This document shows positions 38,010 through 47,308 of a DNA stretch of 59,859 bases, piece after piece; position 1 is the first letter of the stretch; every line of letters begins with the position of its first letter. Source of the stretch: an uncultured Verrucomicrobia subdivision 3 bacterium. GTDB lineage: Bacteria; Verrucomicrobiota; Verrucomicrobiia; Limisphaerales; UBA11358. A model generated the notes under the pieces. The model was not told the DNA's origin and did not search any database. It was given only the letters and a program-made list of their open reading frames with translations. Made by a program: the position numbers and the translations under genes. Location of the stretch: the NCBI GenBank assembly GCA_903850425.1, contig CAINLR010000028.1, forward strand, positions 1 to 59,859, written 5' to 3'.

Positions 38010-38345
38010 CGACCGGCTGGTTGAAGGAACCCACCGGCTGATTGAAACGCACGACCGGGCCATTGAAGGGCACGACCGGCTGGCTGAAAGGTCCGACCGA
38101 CCGGCTGAAGCCGGTTACCGGCTCATGGCAGATAACGACTGGCTCATTGCCCCTTCAGACCGGGGTGTTGAACGGACCGACCAGCCGATTGCGAAACACG
38201 ACCAGATGATTGAAGGAACTTGCCGGGCGGATGCAGCTTCCGACCGGTCGGCTGAAGGCCCCGACCGGCCTGTTGCGGAACCCGACCAAGCCATTGCGTC
38301 GCACGACTGGCTCATGGCAGCACCCGACCGGGCCTTGGGCGGGAG
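38010..38345 (+). repeat. Minisatellite of sixteen 21-bp units, readable as heptad repeats
   Basis: Sixteen units of exactly 21 bases run without any indel from 38010 to 38345. The rough consensus is CGACCGGCTGATTGAAGG plus three variable bases. Individual units have diverged substantially, yet the period is intact. In the plus-strand frame beginning GAC the units read as heptads such as DRLVEGT, HRLIETH, DRAIEGH, DQMIEGT and DWLMAAP, with no stop until 38406. The frame has a TAA just upstream and no ATG before 38125, so only the last ten or so units lie in a normal open frame. Confidence 0.92.
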
Positions 38346-38406
38346 CAACGGCGGTCTAACCCGATTTCACGCGGCGCTGCGGCTGAACGCCGTCCGCCAG
38401 CCGTGA
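38125..38406 (+). CDS. Possible heptad-repeat protein, start uncertain
   Basis: From the first in-frame ATG at 38125 the minisatellite gives 93 residues: ten heptads of the pattern D-[RQW]-x-hydrophobic-[AE]-x-x, then a short basic tail ending 'RLNAVRQP'. The pattern repeats D every seven residues and a small hydrophobic residue three later, but lacks the double hydrophobic positions of a strong coiled coil. No Shine-Dalgarno site is evident. It may be a decayed remnant, or simply an open frame created by the repeat. Confidence 0.22.
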   Translation: MADNDWLIAPSDRGVERTDQPIAKHDQMIEGTCRADAASDRSAEGPDRPVAEPDQAIASHDWLMAAPDRALGGSNGGLTRFHAALRLNAVRQP

Positions 38407-38432
38407 GCGCAGCTTGACCCTACCCGCGTCGC

Positions 38433-38555
38433 GCAGATTTCCAATCTGCCGGATCGCGGATTTTCAATCCGCTGGTCGTGGTCGCCGCTTAAATTTCAAA
38501 CCGTTTGAAGCTCTGCCGACTGGCAGTTGGCGATACCGCAGGTTGGGAAACCTGC
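38433..38555. repeat. Three short palindromes of the same design
   Basis: GCAGATTTCCAATCTGC (38433-38449), GCGGATTTTCAATCCGC (38456-38472) and an 18-base GCAGGTT/AACCTGC palindrome (38538-38555) each have 7-bp arms around a 3-4-base loop and share the layout GC[AG]GRTT-loop-AAYC[TC]GC. They fill the intergenic region before pgk. They look like members of one dispersed intergenic palindrome family. Confidence 0.75.
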
Positions 38556-38681
38556 GCTATGCGGGGCCGAGCGCGGATGCACCCGCCAGCCGTTTGCAGT
38601 TTTAAATTCACTTTACTGGCAAGCCACCTGTGATAAGCTGGTCGCTCTTGTTTGCCAGGCAAACACATACAATTTTAATTT

Positions 38682-39926
38682 ATGGCCAAACTGTTTATTG
38701 AAGATATCGAATTGAAGGGCAAGCGCGCCCTGATCCGCGTGGATTTCAACGTCCCGCAGGACAAAGTCACGGGTGCCATCACCAATACCAAGCGCATTGA
38801 GGCGGCGTTGCCGACGATCCGCTACGCGCTGGACCAGGGCGCATCCGTGGTGCTGATGAGCCATCTGGGTCGTCCGGACGGCAAGCGCATTGAAAAGTTT
38901 TCCCTCAAACCCATTGCCGAAGCCCTCCAGAAATTGCTCAGCCGCCCGGTGCAATTCCTCGCTGACTGCGTCGGGGCGGAAGTCGAGGCTGCCTGCGCCA
39001 AGGCCCAGCCCGGCGACGTGATTTTGCTCGAAAACCTTCGCTTCCACATTGAGGAAGAAGGCAAAGTGAAACTCGAAGACGGCACCAAGCTCAAGGCCGA
39101 TCCAGAAAAGGTGAAGGCGTTCCGCGCGAGCCTGACGAAGCTGGGCGACATTTACATCAACGACGCGTTCGGCACGGCGCATCGCGATCACAGTTCGATG
39201 ACGGGCGTGCAACTTCCGCAGCGGGCGTGCGGCTACCTGATGAAGAAAGAGCTCGACGCGTTTGGCGCGGTGCTCGACCACCCGAAGCGTCCGTTGCTCG
39301 CCATCCTCGGCGGCGCGAAGGTCTCGGACAAAATCCAACTCATCAATAACCTGCTCGACAAGGCCGACGAAATCATCATCGGCGGCGGCATGGCTTTCAC
39401 TTTCAAGAAAGTTCTTAACCACATGGCCATCGGCAATTCGCTCTATGACGCCGAAGGCGCCAAGCTGGTGCCTGACCTGATGAAGAAGGCGCAGGAGAAG
39501 GGCAAGCAGATCATCCTGCCCGTGGATTACGTTTGCGGCGACAAGTTCGCGGCGGATGCACAAGTCAAGCTGGCGGATGACGCCTCTGGCATTGCCGACG
39601 GCTGGATGGGCTTGGATGTGGGACCGAAGTCCACCGCGCTGTTTCTAGCCGCCATCAAGGGCGCCAAGACCATCATCTGGAACGGGCCGGCGGGCGTGTT
39701 TGAATTTCCCGCTTTCGAGCAGGCCACCAAGGCCATGGCGGATGCCATTGTGGCGGCCACGCAGGCCGGCGCGACCACCATCATCGGCGGCGGCGACACG
39801 GCGACGGCGGCGAAGAAATACGGCGCGGACAAAAAGGTCACGCACACTTCCACCGGCGGCGGCGCGTCGCTGGAATTTCTTGAAGGCAAGGTGCTGCCCG
39901 GCGTGGCGGCGCTTTCAGACAAATAA
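38682..39926 (+). CDS. pgk: Phosphoglycerate kinase
   Basis: A 414-residue cytoplasmic enzyme transferring phosphate between 1,3-bisphosphoglycerate and ADP in glycolysis. It shows the conserved N-terminal '[11 protein letters not shown]', the substrate-binding 'SHLGRPDG', 'LLENLRFH', '[13 protein letters not shown]', and the C-terminal nucleotide-binding 'WNGPAGVFE' and '[15 protein letters not shown]'. Length is normal. It heads a pgk-tpiA-secG group on the same strand with 24- and 12-base gaps, a conserved bacterial arrangement. Confidence 0.98.
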   Translation: MAKLFIEDIELKGKRALIRVDFNVPQDKVTGAITNTKRIEAALPTIRYALDQGASVVLMSHLGRPDGKRIEKFSLKPIAEALQKLLSRPVQFLADCVGAEVEAACAKAQPGDVILLENLRFHIEEEGKVKLEDGTKLKADPEKVKAFRASLTKLGDIYINDAFGTAHRDHSSMTGVQLPQRACGYLMKKELDAFGAVLDHPKRPLLAILGGAKVSDKIQLINNLLDKADEIIIGGGMAFTFKKVLNHMAIGNSLYDAEGAKLVPDLMKKAQEKGKQIILPVDYVCGDKFAADAQVKLADDASGIADGWMGLDVGPKSTALFLAAIKGAKTIIWNGPAGVFEFPAFEQATKAMADAIVAATQAGATTIIGGGDTATAAKKYGADKKVTHTSTGGGASLEFLEGKVLPGVAALSDK

Positions 39927-39950
39927 ATTTAAATTTTAAAACCAATTCAA

Positions 39951-40715
39951 ATGAACAAAGAACGTAAATTGATTATTGCGGGCAACTGGAAGATGAACAA
40001 AACCGTCGCCGAGGCGCTAACGCTCGTCAGCGACCTGAAGCGTGACCTCATGGGCGTGAAGGAAGTGGACGTGGTCGTCTGCCCCCCCTTCACCGCGCTG
40101 GAATCGGTGTCCAAGGCGGTGCTGGATTCCAATATCAAGCTTGGCGCGCAGAACATGAGCGAGAATAATTTCGGCGCGTTCACTGGCGAAATCTGCGCGG
40201 GCATGTTGAAGGAATTTTCCGTGCGCTACGTCATTCTCGGCCACAGCGAACGCCGTCAGTTCCAAAAGGAATCCGATGCGCTCATCGCCAAGAAGGCGGC
40301 GGCAGTTCATGCGGCGGCGCTCAAGCCGATCGTCTGCGTGGGCGAGACCCTCGCCGAACGCGAAGGCGGCCAGATGGAAACCGTGTTGGACACGCAGGTG
40401 CGCGGCAGCCTCGCCGGCCTGACCAAAGAGCAGATGGTGGAAACGGTCATCGCCTACGAACCGGTCTGGGCGATTGGCACCGGCAAGACCGCGACCACGC
40501 AACAGGCGCAGGACGCCCACGCGTTCATCCGCGGCATCCTCGTGAAAATGTTCGACGAAGGCACCGCCAAAAAAGTCCGCATTCAATATGGCGGCAGCGT
40601 GAAGCCGGCCAACGCGAAAGAACTCATGAGCCAGCCCGACGTGGACGGCGCGCTGGTCGGCGGGGCCGCCCTCGAAGCAAGAAGTTTTGCTGACATCATC
40701 AAAAATTCCATCTAA
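39951..40715 (+). CDS. tpiA: Triosephosphate isomerase
   Basis: A 254-residue TIM-barrel enzyme interconverting dihydroxyacetone phosphate and glyceraldehyde-3-phosphate. Landmarks are 'IIAGNWKMNKT' (catalytic Lys), 'VILGHSERRQ' (catalytic His), 'AYEPVWAIGTG' (catalytic Glu plus flexible loop) and 'YGGSVKPAN' (phosphate binding). It follows pgk directly and precedes secG, probably in one transcript. Confidence 0.98.
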   Translation: MNKERKLIIAGNWKMNKTVAEALTLVSDLKRDLMGVKEVDVVVCPPFTALESVSKAVLDSNIKLGAQNMSENNFGAFTGEICAGMLKEFSVRYVILGHSERRQFQKESDALIAKKAAAVHAAALKPIVCVGETLAEREGGQMETVLDTQVRGSLAGLTKEQMVETVIAYEPVWAIGTGKTATTQQAQDAHAFIRGILVKMFDEGTAKKVRIQYGGSVKPANAKELMSQPDVDGALVGGAALEARSFADIIKNSI

Positions 40716-40727
40716 CCTGTCACCCAT

Positions 40728-41120
40728 ATGACTTTTCTTGTTGGCATTTTAACCTTGGTTTTGGTTCTGAATTGCGCGCTGCTGATCCTGCTCGTGCTGG
40801 TGCAACTGCCGAAAAAAGACGCCGGCGCGGGCATGGCCTTTGGTGCCGGCACGGCCGATGCGTTGTTCGGCGCGGGCTCCGGCAATGCGCTGACGAAGAT
40901 CACGAAATACGGCACGGGCGTTTTCCTGGTCCTGGCATTGGGGCTGGGCAAAATGCAGGATATCGTGCATCGCGACAGCGCGCCGACGGAATTCACGAAG
41001 CAACTGCAGCAAAAACAAATGCAGACGCCGGCGGTGACGGCCAAGCCGGCGGCGCAGCCGGTGGCACCGGCGACCAGTCCGTTGCTGACGACCCCGGTCA
41101 CGACGAACGCAGAAAAATAA
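40728..41120 (+). CDS. secG: Preprotein translocase subunit SecG
   Basis: A 130-residue membrane protein with two transmembrane segments flanking the SecG loop 'VQLPKKDAGAGMAFGAGTADALFG'. SecG assists SecYE in protein export. The C-terminal tail beyond residue 85 is Gln/Ala/Pro rich, longer than in many homologues. It starts 12 bases after tpiA; linkage of secG to tpiA is common in bacteria. Confidence 0.95.
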   Translation: MTFLVGILTLVLVLNCALLILLVLVQLPKKDAGAGMAFGAGTADALFGAGSGNALTKITKYGTGVFLVLALGLGKMQDIVHRDSAPTEFTKQLQQKQMQTPAVTAKPAAQPVAPATSPLLTTPVTTNAEK

Positions 41121-41133
41121 CCGAACCGTTTTT

Positions 41134-42951
41134 TCAAACGCGCCCGCTGGATTTATCCGCTGGCGCGTTTTTCTTTGCGCGCAAATAATCCTGGATGCGC
41201 CATTGCAGGAACGGCGAACAATGTTTCGTGGTGGCCTTGTTGCGTGACGGCCAATAGGCGTTGAAGTCTTTTTCCAACCGGCGTAGTTCGCGGACGCCGC
41301 GCCGGGCCAGATTATTTGCCACGGCAGATTTCTGCGCCGCCACCGCTTGTTGCCACAGCATGAAGTGACAGGATTCCGCCGCCATGCGCGCGGCCAGATC
41401 CAGTTCCCGCGCCAGGATTTTTCCGGTATCCGAGTCCGGCTTCGCGCGCCCCAAGATTGCCCGCTGTTTCTGGATTCCATTCAAGGCCGCATTAATTTTA
41501 CGCGCCGGAATTTTGGCGAACCATTTCAATCCGTTCCGACAAAACAGTTCGCGATCTTCCGGCTTGGGCGCGGCGATGACCGTGCCGAGCGGGGTTTCAT
41601 TCATCGCTTTCACGCCCAGTTTTTCATGCGCGAAACCAAGCTTGAACCCGGCCTGGGCAACCTGGCCCGTCGGATCTTCAAACACATCCCGGCTCAAGAC
41701 CGCCAGCAGATTATCTTCGTTGAATGATTTTGAATTCCATGCCAGCGCCGCGCCGGCGGCGAACAGCGGCCAGCTTACGGCCAACGGCTGCGGATGTCCG
41801 CCGTCGCCCCAGTCGGTGTTGAGAAGACCTAGCGCGCCGAACTTTTTGCCGGCTTGGGCGGCGGCGCGCAGATTGGCCAGCGCGTTATCGTGCCGGCCCA
41901 GCAAGGTCTGCCAGGTCGAGGTGCCGGGGCAGACGTAGAATGGAATCCTGGCCTTGGCGAATTGCGCGGCTTCTTTCTCAAATGGATGATCCGCCTCGTA
42001 GCCCCAGTTCATAGCCATGACATCCTGCGGCAATTCACGGATGAGGCTGGGGTCCTTTAAAATAATGTCGCCCCAGAACATCATTTTCTTGCCCCGGCCG
42101 GCGACTTCCCGGTGCAACGCTTTTAGAAAATCAAAATAGACTCGGCCTTTACCTTTCGTCGCGCAGAGCTTTTTACTCTGGCCTTTGCCAAGGTCCCAGG
42201 TCTCGTCACCGCCGATGTTGAAGAATTCGCTGGAAAAGTTCGGCAGCAATTCGTCGAACAGGCCGCGCACAAAGGGCAGGGTGCCGGGATGGTTCGGGGC
42301 GAGCGTGGTCGGGCGACGGAGAAAATCTTTCGTCTCCGCCTCGTAAGGCGCGGACAGTTCGCCGAGCTTTTTCAGGCGCGCGTCCGCGAGAAAATAGCGC
42401 AGGTGGCCGAAGGAATTCTGGTTCGGCACAAGGTCAATGCCGAGTTCCCGGCAGCGCGCGTCGAGGGTTTGAATTTCCTTCGCTGTCAAGGCGCCCCAAC
42501 TTTGCCAGACGGATTTGTAATGGCGATAGGCGAACGTGTGTTCGGTGTAAAGTTGCAGCTCGTTGATTTTGAAATCGGAAAGTTTTTCGGCAAGGTCGAG
42601 CAGGGTTTCCAACTTCGGCACGCGGCCGCGCGAGATGTCGAGCATCACCCCGCGCCGGGCAAAATCCGGCCAGTCACGGATTTTCAGGCACGGCAGCCGG
42701 CGTCCATATTCGCGCAGCAATTGCCGCAAGGTCGCCGCTGCGGCGCGCAAGCCCGGCGGCTCGCGAAATTCAATCCGCACGCCGCGGCGGTCAATCGTCA
42801 ACGCGTAACCTTCGGCTTGCGCGGGTGCCGCCTGGGTGCGGATGACTCTGATTGCGCCCAGCGGTTTGTGCCTGGGCAGCAGGAATTTTCCGGCGTGGCA
42901 TTTCAACGAGCGCGGCGCAGGCAGCAGGGTCAAGGCAAGGCGTTTCGGCAT
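41134..42951 (-). CDS. GH20-like beta-N-acetylhexosaminidase family protein
   Basis: A 605-residue protein without a clear signal peptide, so it may act in the cytoplasm. The N-terminal alpha/beta domain ends near 'LRQLLREYG'. The barrel begins 'RDWPDFARRGVMLDISRGRVP', continues 'DFKINELQLYTEHTF' and has the catalytic acid pair Asp249-Glu250 in 'FFNIGGDETWDLG'. GH20 enzymes remove terminal GlcNAc or GalNAc by substrate-assisted catalysis. The barrel's later part ('YVCPGTSTWQTLLGR', 'GLLNTDWGDGGHPQ') and a long helical C-terminus match a divergent GH20 branch. Exact substrate is unknown. Confidence 0.8.
   Translation of the reverse strand: MPKRLALTLLPAPRSLKCHAGKFLLPRHKPLGAIRVIRTQAAPAQAEGYALTIDRRGVRIEFREPPGLRAAAATLRQLLREYGRRLPCLKIRDWPDFARRGVMLDISRGRVPKLETLLDLAEKLSDFKINELQLYTEHTFAYRHYKSVWQSWGALTAKEIQTLDARCRELGIDLVPNQNSFGHLRYFLADARLKKLGELSAPYEAETKDFLRRPTTLAPNHPGTLPFVRGLFDELLPNFSSEFFNIGGDETWDLGKGQSKKLCATKGKGRVYFDFLKALHREVAGRGKKMMFWGDIILKDPSLIRELPQDVMAMNWGYEADHPFEKEAAQFAKARIPFYVCPGTSTWQTLLGRHDNALANLRAAAQAGKKFGALGLLNTDWGDGGHPQPLAVSWPLFAAGAALAWNSKSFNEDNLLAVLSRDVFEDPTGQVAQAGFKLGFAHEKLGVKAMNETPLGTVIAAPKPEDRELFCRNGLKWFAKIPARKINAALNGIQKQRAILGRAKPDSDTGKILARELDLAARMAAESCHFMLWQQAVAAQKSAVANNLARRGVRELRRLEKDFNAYWPSRNKATTKHCSPFLQWRIQDYLRAKKNAPADKSSGRV
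41136..41175. terminator. Bidirectional terminator between secG and the GH20-like gene
   Basis: AAACGCGCC (41136-41144) pairs with GGCGCGTTT (41162-41170), with T's on both sides (TTTTTC before on the opposite strand, TTTTTCTTT after). It overlaps the last codons of the minus-strand GH20-like gene and lies 15 bases after secG. Confidence 0.8.
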
Positions 42952-42983
42952 CGGCGTTTAGTTAGCCCTCGTTTGTTGGTGGA

Positions 42984-43778
42984 TCAGACCGCCGCCCGCT
43001 GCTGCACCAGAAAATCCAGCCACGCCTTCATGCCGTCGCCCGTCTTGGCCGACAGTTCAAAAATGCGGGCATGATGGCTCACCCGCTGCAAGTTGATCAG
43101 CGTCAGATCGCGATTGAACCCGGCGGCGTCAGCCATGTCGCTCTTGGTGATGATCGCCACATTTGCGGAATGGAACATCGGCGGATATTTCAGCGGCTTG
43201 TCCTCGCCCTCGGTGACGGAGAGCAGCACCACGCGCAAATCTTCGCCCAGATCGTAGTCCGCCGGGCAGACGAGATTGCCCACGTTTTCAATGACCAGCA
43301 CGTCGAGTTGGTCCAAATCCAGTTGGGCCGCCGCTTTGGAAATCATGTCGGCGTCCAGGTGACAAACCGTGCCGGTGGTGATTTGCACGACGGGAATGCC
43401 GGCGGTGCGCAATCGCGCAGCATCGTTGTCGGTGGCGAGGTCGCCCACAATCACGCCCACGCGCAAACGCGCGCCGAGCATGGCGGCGGTCTCGCGGATG
43501 AACGTGGTTTTGCCCGAACCGGGCGACGAAACGACATTCAACACGAGTAGTTTTTTCGCGCGGAAAAATCCCCGGTTGCGCTCGGCGAGCCGGGCGTTTT
43601 TCTCCATCAACGACCGGTTTAGATTCAGGGTCATGACGCCGTGCGCATGGCTGTGGGCATGGCCGTGATCGTGATGTTCATGCCCCTGTTCATGGCCGTG
43701 AGGGGGTTCGTGATCATGCGCGTGCGCGCCGATTTTCACGTCGCCACCGCCGCTGCCGCAGCCACATTCTTGACACAT
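42984..43778 (-). CDS. hypB: Hydrogenase nickel-incorporation GTPase HypB
   Basis: A 264-residue protein from an ATG at 43778. The N-terminus has the high-affinity metal motif 'MCQECGCG' and a His-rich stretch (about residues 20-48) that can store nickel. The GTPase domain has the P-loop 'SSPGSGKTTF', 'VGDLATDNDA', 'CHLDADM' and 'NVGNLVCPADYDLGE'. HypB works with HypA to insert nickel into the [NiFe]-hydrogenase large subunit. It begins one base after hypA's stop codon, so the two are translationally linked. Confidence 0.97.
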   Translation of the reverse strand: MCQECGCGSGGGDVKIGAHAHDHEPPHGHEQGHEHHDHGHAHSHAHGVMTLNLNRSLMEKNARLAERNRGFFRAKKLLVLNVVSSPGSGKTTFIRETAAMLGARLRVGVIVGDLATDNDAARLRTAGIPVVQITTGTVCHLDADMISKAAAQLDLDQLDVLVIENVGNLVCPADYDLGEDLRVVLLSVTEGEDKPLKYPPMFHSANVAIITKSDMADAAGFNRDLTLINLQRVSHHARIFELSAKTGDGMKAWLDFLVQQRAAV

Positions 43779-43779
43779 A

Positions 43780-44121
43780 TTATGAAGTCTCCACCGCGGC
43801 AATATCCAGTTCTCGCCCGCGCCGCAGCTCGCCGCTGACATTGTGGCACCGGGGACATTCGTTGAAAAAATCCACGCATTCAAATTCCGCCTGACAGGTC
43901 TCACACCAGCACGCGGCCTGCACGGCTTCAATTTCCAACACCGCGTCTTCGGCCATCGTGCCGTGACAAACCACGTCAAACGCGAACCGCATGGCCTCGG
44001 GCACGACCCCGCTCAAACTGCCGATGCGCAGGCGCAATTTCAAAATTCGGCTGGCCTTGGCGGACTGCGCGGCGTCCACCGCCATCCGCAGAGCTTCGGT
44101 CATGATGGAAACTTCGTGCAT
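43780..44121 (-). CDS. hypA: Hydrogenase nickel-incorporation protein HypA
   Basis: A 113-residue protein starting 'MHEVSIMTEAL', with the nickel-binding N-terminal Met-His-Glu. The zinc site is formed by two C-x2-C pairs in 'CWCETCQAEF' and 'CPRCHNVSG'. Family length is typical. HypA delivers nickel together with HypB. It is the first gene of the minus-strand hypAB pair, divergent from hypF. Confidence 0.97.
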   Translation of the reverse strand: MHEVSIMTEALRMAVDAAQSAKASRILKLRLRIGSLSGVVPEAMRFAFDVVCHGTMAEDAVLEIEAVQAACWCETCQAEFECVDFFNECPRCHNVSGELRRGRELDIAAVETS

Positions 44122-44526
44122 TGACGCCCCGCCAACGTGAACTGTTCGCCCGCAAAAATCAATTCAATCCCTCAGCTAAGAAGCCTAACGGCGGTTTTTC
44201 CGAGCGCGGAGTGTGCCGCATCCGCCAGCACGCGTCAGCCGTTTCAACGGCTCTCAGCTCCAGCCTTGAACCGGCCACCGGGCTGAAGCCCAGTGCTAAT
44301 GAAATAAAACCGGTTCGTCTCATCTTGATCGCGAATTAGAATTTTAACCGCTGAAAAACATCCGACGCGCTCACGTTGAAACAACGCGCTCTTTACGAAT
44401 CTGGACGCGGTCCTCATTTCCAATGACCCGACAAATTTAGGTCGCGTTTTGGCAAGAAAAGAAAGGTTGTGACGCCGCCGCTAACAGACCATATCTTAAT
44501 TGCACGGTTCCGTGCAGGAATATTTT
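44122..44526. other. Divergent promoter region of hypAB and hypFCDE
   Basis: No gene recognised. A GGGCTGAAGCCC palindrome lies near 44280, part of a longer segment that looks like a dispersed intergenic repeat. Promoters for both hyp arms should lie here. A TTGTGA box at about 44468 sits upstream of hypF, but no clear -10 is spaced correctly. No FNR- or NtrC-like operator was identified. Confidence 0.45.
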
Positions 44527-46953
44527 ATGACGAGCCAGCCCCAACTGCATCCGCGGGTCCGATTGAAAATCGCCCTGCGCGGCGCGGTGCAGGGCGTTGG
44601 CTTCCGCCCGTTTGTCCACCGGCTCGCCACGGAATTGACGTTGACCGGTTGGGTCAATAATTCGCCCCAAGGCGTTTTCATTGAGGTTGAAGGTCCGCGT
44701 CCCGCGCTTGAACAATTTTTGCGTCACTTGGAAACCGATCAGCCGCCGCGTAGCTTCATTCAAAGTTGGGAGACGCTGTGGCTGGACGCCGTGGGGTTTG
44801 ATGATTTTGTGATTCGTGCGAGCGAAGTCGGTGGCGACAGAACCGTGCTGGTCTTGCCCGACATTGCCACCTGTGCCGATTGCATCCGGGACATTTTTGA
44901 CCCGAGCAATCGCCGCTTCGGTTATCCCTTCACGAACTGCACGCATTGTGGTCCGCGTTTTAGCATCATCGAGGCTTTGCCCTACGACCGCGCGAACACC
45001 GCGATGAAAGCGTTCGCGCTGTGTCCCGCGTGCCAGGCGGAATACGCCAACCCGCAAGACCGCCGTTTTCACGCGCAGCCGAATGCGTGCCCGGTGTGCG
45101 GCCCGCGGCTGGAATTTTGGAACGCGGCCGGCGAAACAGTTTCTGGTGGTGGCGGCGCGCTGCTCGCCGCCGCCCACGCGATTCGCGGTGGCAAGGTGGT
45201 GGCGGTCAAAGGCGTTGGCGGGTTCCATCTGCTGGCGGACGCGCGCGATGAACAAGTCGTCCAGCTTTTGCGTCAGCGCAAACATCGCGATCAAAAGCCG
45301 TTCGCGCTGATGTTTCCGTCGCTGGCCAGCCTGCGGCGACTTTGTGCCGTTTCGTCGCCGGAAGAACGACTGTTGCGTTCGCCCGAAGCGCCGATCGTTT
45401 TGTTGCCACGTCGCCAGCCATCTAAATTTCAAATTGCCGAAGGCATTGCCCCCGGCAATCCCAACCTCGGCGTGATGCTGCCAGCCAACCCGCTGCATCA
45501 TTTGTTGATGGCGGAGTTGGATTTTCCGGTCATCGCCACCAGTGGCAATTTGAGCGATGAGCCGATTTGCACCGATGAATTGGAAGCGCTCGAACGCCTG
45601 CGCGGCCTCGCCGATTTCTTTCTGGTGCATAACCGTCCGATTGTCCGCCACGTGGATGACTCGATTGTTCGCGTGCTGCTGGACCGTGAAATGATGGTGC
45701 GCCGCGCGCGTGGCTTTGCGCCGTTGCCAATCCATCTTTCGATAGCCGCCGACGTGGGGAAGCTCAAATCTAAAACGGGAATTCAGTCAGCGCCTCCCCA
45801 CGTTGGCCGCCCGGCCACGATTCTGGCCGTTGGCGCGCATCTGAAAAATTCCGTGGCGCTGGCGGTCGGCGAAAATGTTTTCATCAGCCAGCATATCGGG
45901 GATTTGGAAACCGAGGCCGCCAATCAGGCGTTTCACCGCGTTATCGCCGATTTTGAAAAACTCTTTGCGGCGAAGCCGGCGGTCGTCGCGGCGGATTTGC
46001 ATCCCGATTATCTTTCGACCAAATATGCGCTGGAGCGCCGGCCTCCGGCCCGGCGCGTCGCTGGTAATTCAAGCGGCCACCCCACCGAGCCGGCACGCGA
46101 CACTTCGCACCTGATCCAAGTCCAACATCACGTCGCGCATGTGCTATCGTGCATCGCGGAAAACGAAGTGGCCCTGCCCGCGCTGGGCGTGGCGTGGGAT
46201 GGCACGGGTTACGGCCCGGACGGCTCGATTTGGGGTGGTGAGTTTTTTTTGGTCACGGCGGAAACGGTCGAACGCGTCGCGCATCTGCGGCCGTTCCGAC
46301 TGCCCGGCGGCGATAAAGCCGTGAAGGAGCCGCGCCGCGCCGCGCTGGGATTGCTTTACGAAATGTATGGCGAGGCCGCTTTTGAAATGGGCCATCTGGC
46401 CCCCTTGCGGGAAATGCCGCCCATTGAGATGGTCACCTTGAAGGGCATGTTGCAGCGCCGCTTCAATTCGCCTTTAACCTCCAGCGTCGGGCGTTTGTTT
46501 GACGTGATCGCCTCGCTGGTCAACCTGCGGCAACAGATGCAGTTTGAAGGCCAGCCGGCGATGGAACTGGAATTCGCGCTCGACGGCGTCGCGGTGGAGA
46601 CCCATTATAAATTACCGTTGCTGGCCCGTTCGCCGGCCCTGGTTTTCGATTGGTCGCTGCTGATCAATGCCGTTTTGGCGGACGTGAACGGCCGGGTTTC
46701 CGTGGCGGAAATTTCCGCGAAATTCCACAATGCCCTGGCTGAGGCGGTGGTGGCAATGGCCAAACGCTGCGGCCAGCCGCGCGTGGTGTTGAGTGGCGGT
46801 TGTTTTCAAAATCGTTACTTGCTCGAACGCAGCGTCACGCGGCTGCGCGCGGAAAACTTTCAGCCGTATTGGCATCAGCGAGTGCCGACGAATGACGGCG
46901 GCATCGCGCTGGGACAAGTTTTTGCGGCGCGGAACAATCTCAACTTGAAATAA
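44527..46953 (+). CDS. hypF: Carbamoyltransferase HypF
   Basis: An 808-residue protein producing the thiocarbamoyl group that HypE converts to cyanide for the hydrogenase active site. Domains in order are an acylphosphatase-like part ('GAVQGVGFRPFVHRLA'), two zinc-finger pairs ('CADC', 'CTHC', 'CPAC', 'CPVC'), a YrdC-like domain ('GKVVAVKGVGGFHLLADA', 'KPFALMF') and a Kae1-like carbamoyltransferase ('VGAHLKNSVALAV', 'QHHVAHVLSC', 'GVAWDGTGYG', 'LSGGCFQNRYL'). The start at 44527 is chosen for its fit to family N-termini. hypC follows three bases after the stop. Confidence 0.97.
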   Translation: MTSQPQLHPRVRLKIALRGAVQGVGFRPFVHRLATELTLTGWVNNSPQGVFIEVEGPRPALEQFLRHLETDQPPRSFIQSWETLWLDAVGFDDFVIRASEVGGDRTVLVLPDIATCADCIRDIFDPSNRRFGYPFTNCTHCGPRFSIIEALPYDRANTAMKAFALCPACQAEYANPQDRRFHAQPNACPVCGPRLEFWNAAGETVSGGGGALLAAAHAIRGGKVVAVKGVGGFHLLADARDEQVVQLLRQRKHRDQKPFALMFPSLASLRRLCAVSSPEERLLRSPEAPIVLLPRRQPSKFQIAEGIAPGNPNLGVMLPANPLHHLLMAELDFPVIATSGNLSDEPICTDELEALERLRGLADFFLVHNRPIVRHVDDSIVRVLLDREMMVRRARGFAPLPIHLSIAADVGKLKSKTGIQSAPPHVGRPATILAVGAHLKNSVALAVGENVFISQHIGDLETEAANQAFHRVIADFEKLFAAKPAVVAADLHPDYLSTKYALERRPPARRVAGNSSGHPTEPARDTSHLIQVQHHVAHVLSCIAENEVALPALGVAWDGTGYGPDGSIWGGEFFLVTAETVERVAHLRPFRLPGGDKAVKEPRRAALGLLYEMYGEAAFEMGHLAPLREMPPIEMVTLKGMLQRRFNSPLTSSVGRLFDVIASLVNLRQQMQFEGQPAMELEFALDGVAVETHYKLPLLARSPALVFDWSLLINAVLADVNGRVSVAEISAKFHNALAEAVVAMAKRCGQPRVVLSGGCFQNRYLLERSVTRLRAENFQPYWHQRVPTNDGGIALGQVFAARNNLNLK

Positions 46954-46956
46954 ATT

Positions 46957-47220
46957 ATGTGCCTGGCCATTCCTGGAAAAGTCGTGAGCATCAGCGGGGA
47001 CGATGACCCGTTGACCCGCATGGGGCGCATCAACTTCGGTGGCGTCGTCAAAGAGGCGAGTCTCGCCTATGTGCCGGAAGTCGTGCTCGGGGACTATGTC
47101 ATCGTGCATGTGGGGTTCGCCCTGAGCAAGGTGGATGAAGCCGAGGCGCAAAAAGTTTTTGAATATCTGAAACAGATGGGTGAACTCGGCGAACTTGAGA
47201 CTAAGAAAGCGACCGGTTGA
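46957..47220 (+). CDS. hypC: Hydrogenase maturation chaperone HypC
   Basis: An 87-residue protein beginning 'MCLAIPGKVVSI' with the essential N-terminal Cys2 that binds iron and the CN/CO ligands with HypD. 'GRINFGGVVKEASLAYVPE' and 'GDYVIVHVGFALSKVDE' complete the OB-fold. It starts three bases after hypF and is followed by hypD. Confidence 0.97.
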   Translation: MCLAIPGKVVSISGDDDPLTRMGRINFGGVVKEASLAYVPEVVLGDYVIVHVGFALSKVDEAEAQKVFEYLKQMGELGELETKKATG

Positions 47221-47308
47221 ACAATGACCGGTGGACCGAGTGTCCGCGCGAGCCAAATTTGGCCGACCCTTGACGGCTCGTCGGGAGCCTCGCCCCACCA
47301 AGATTTAC

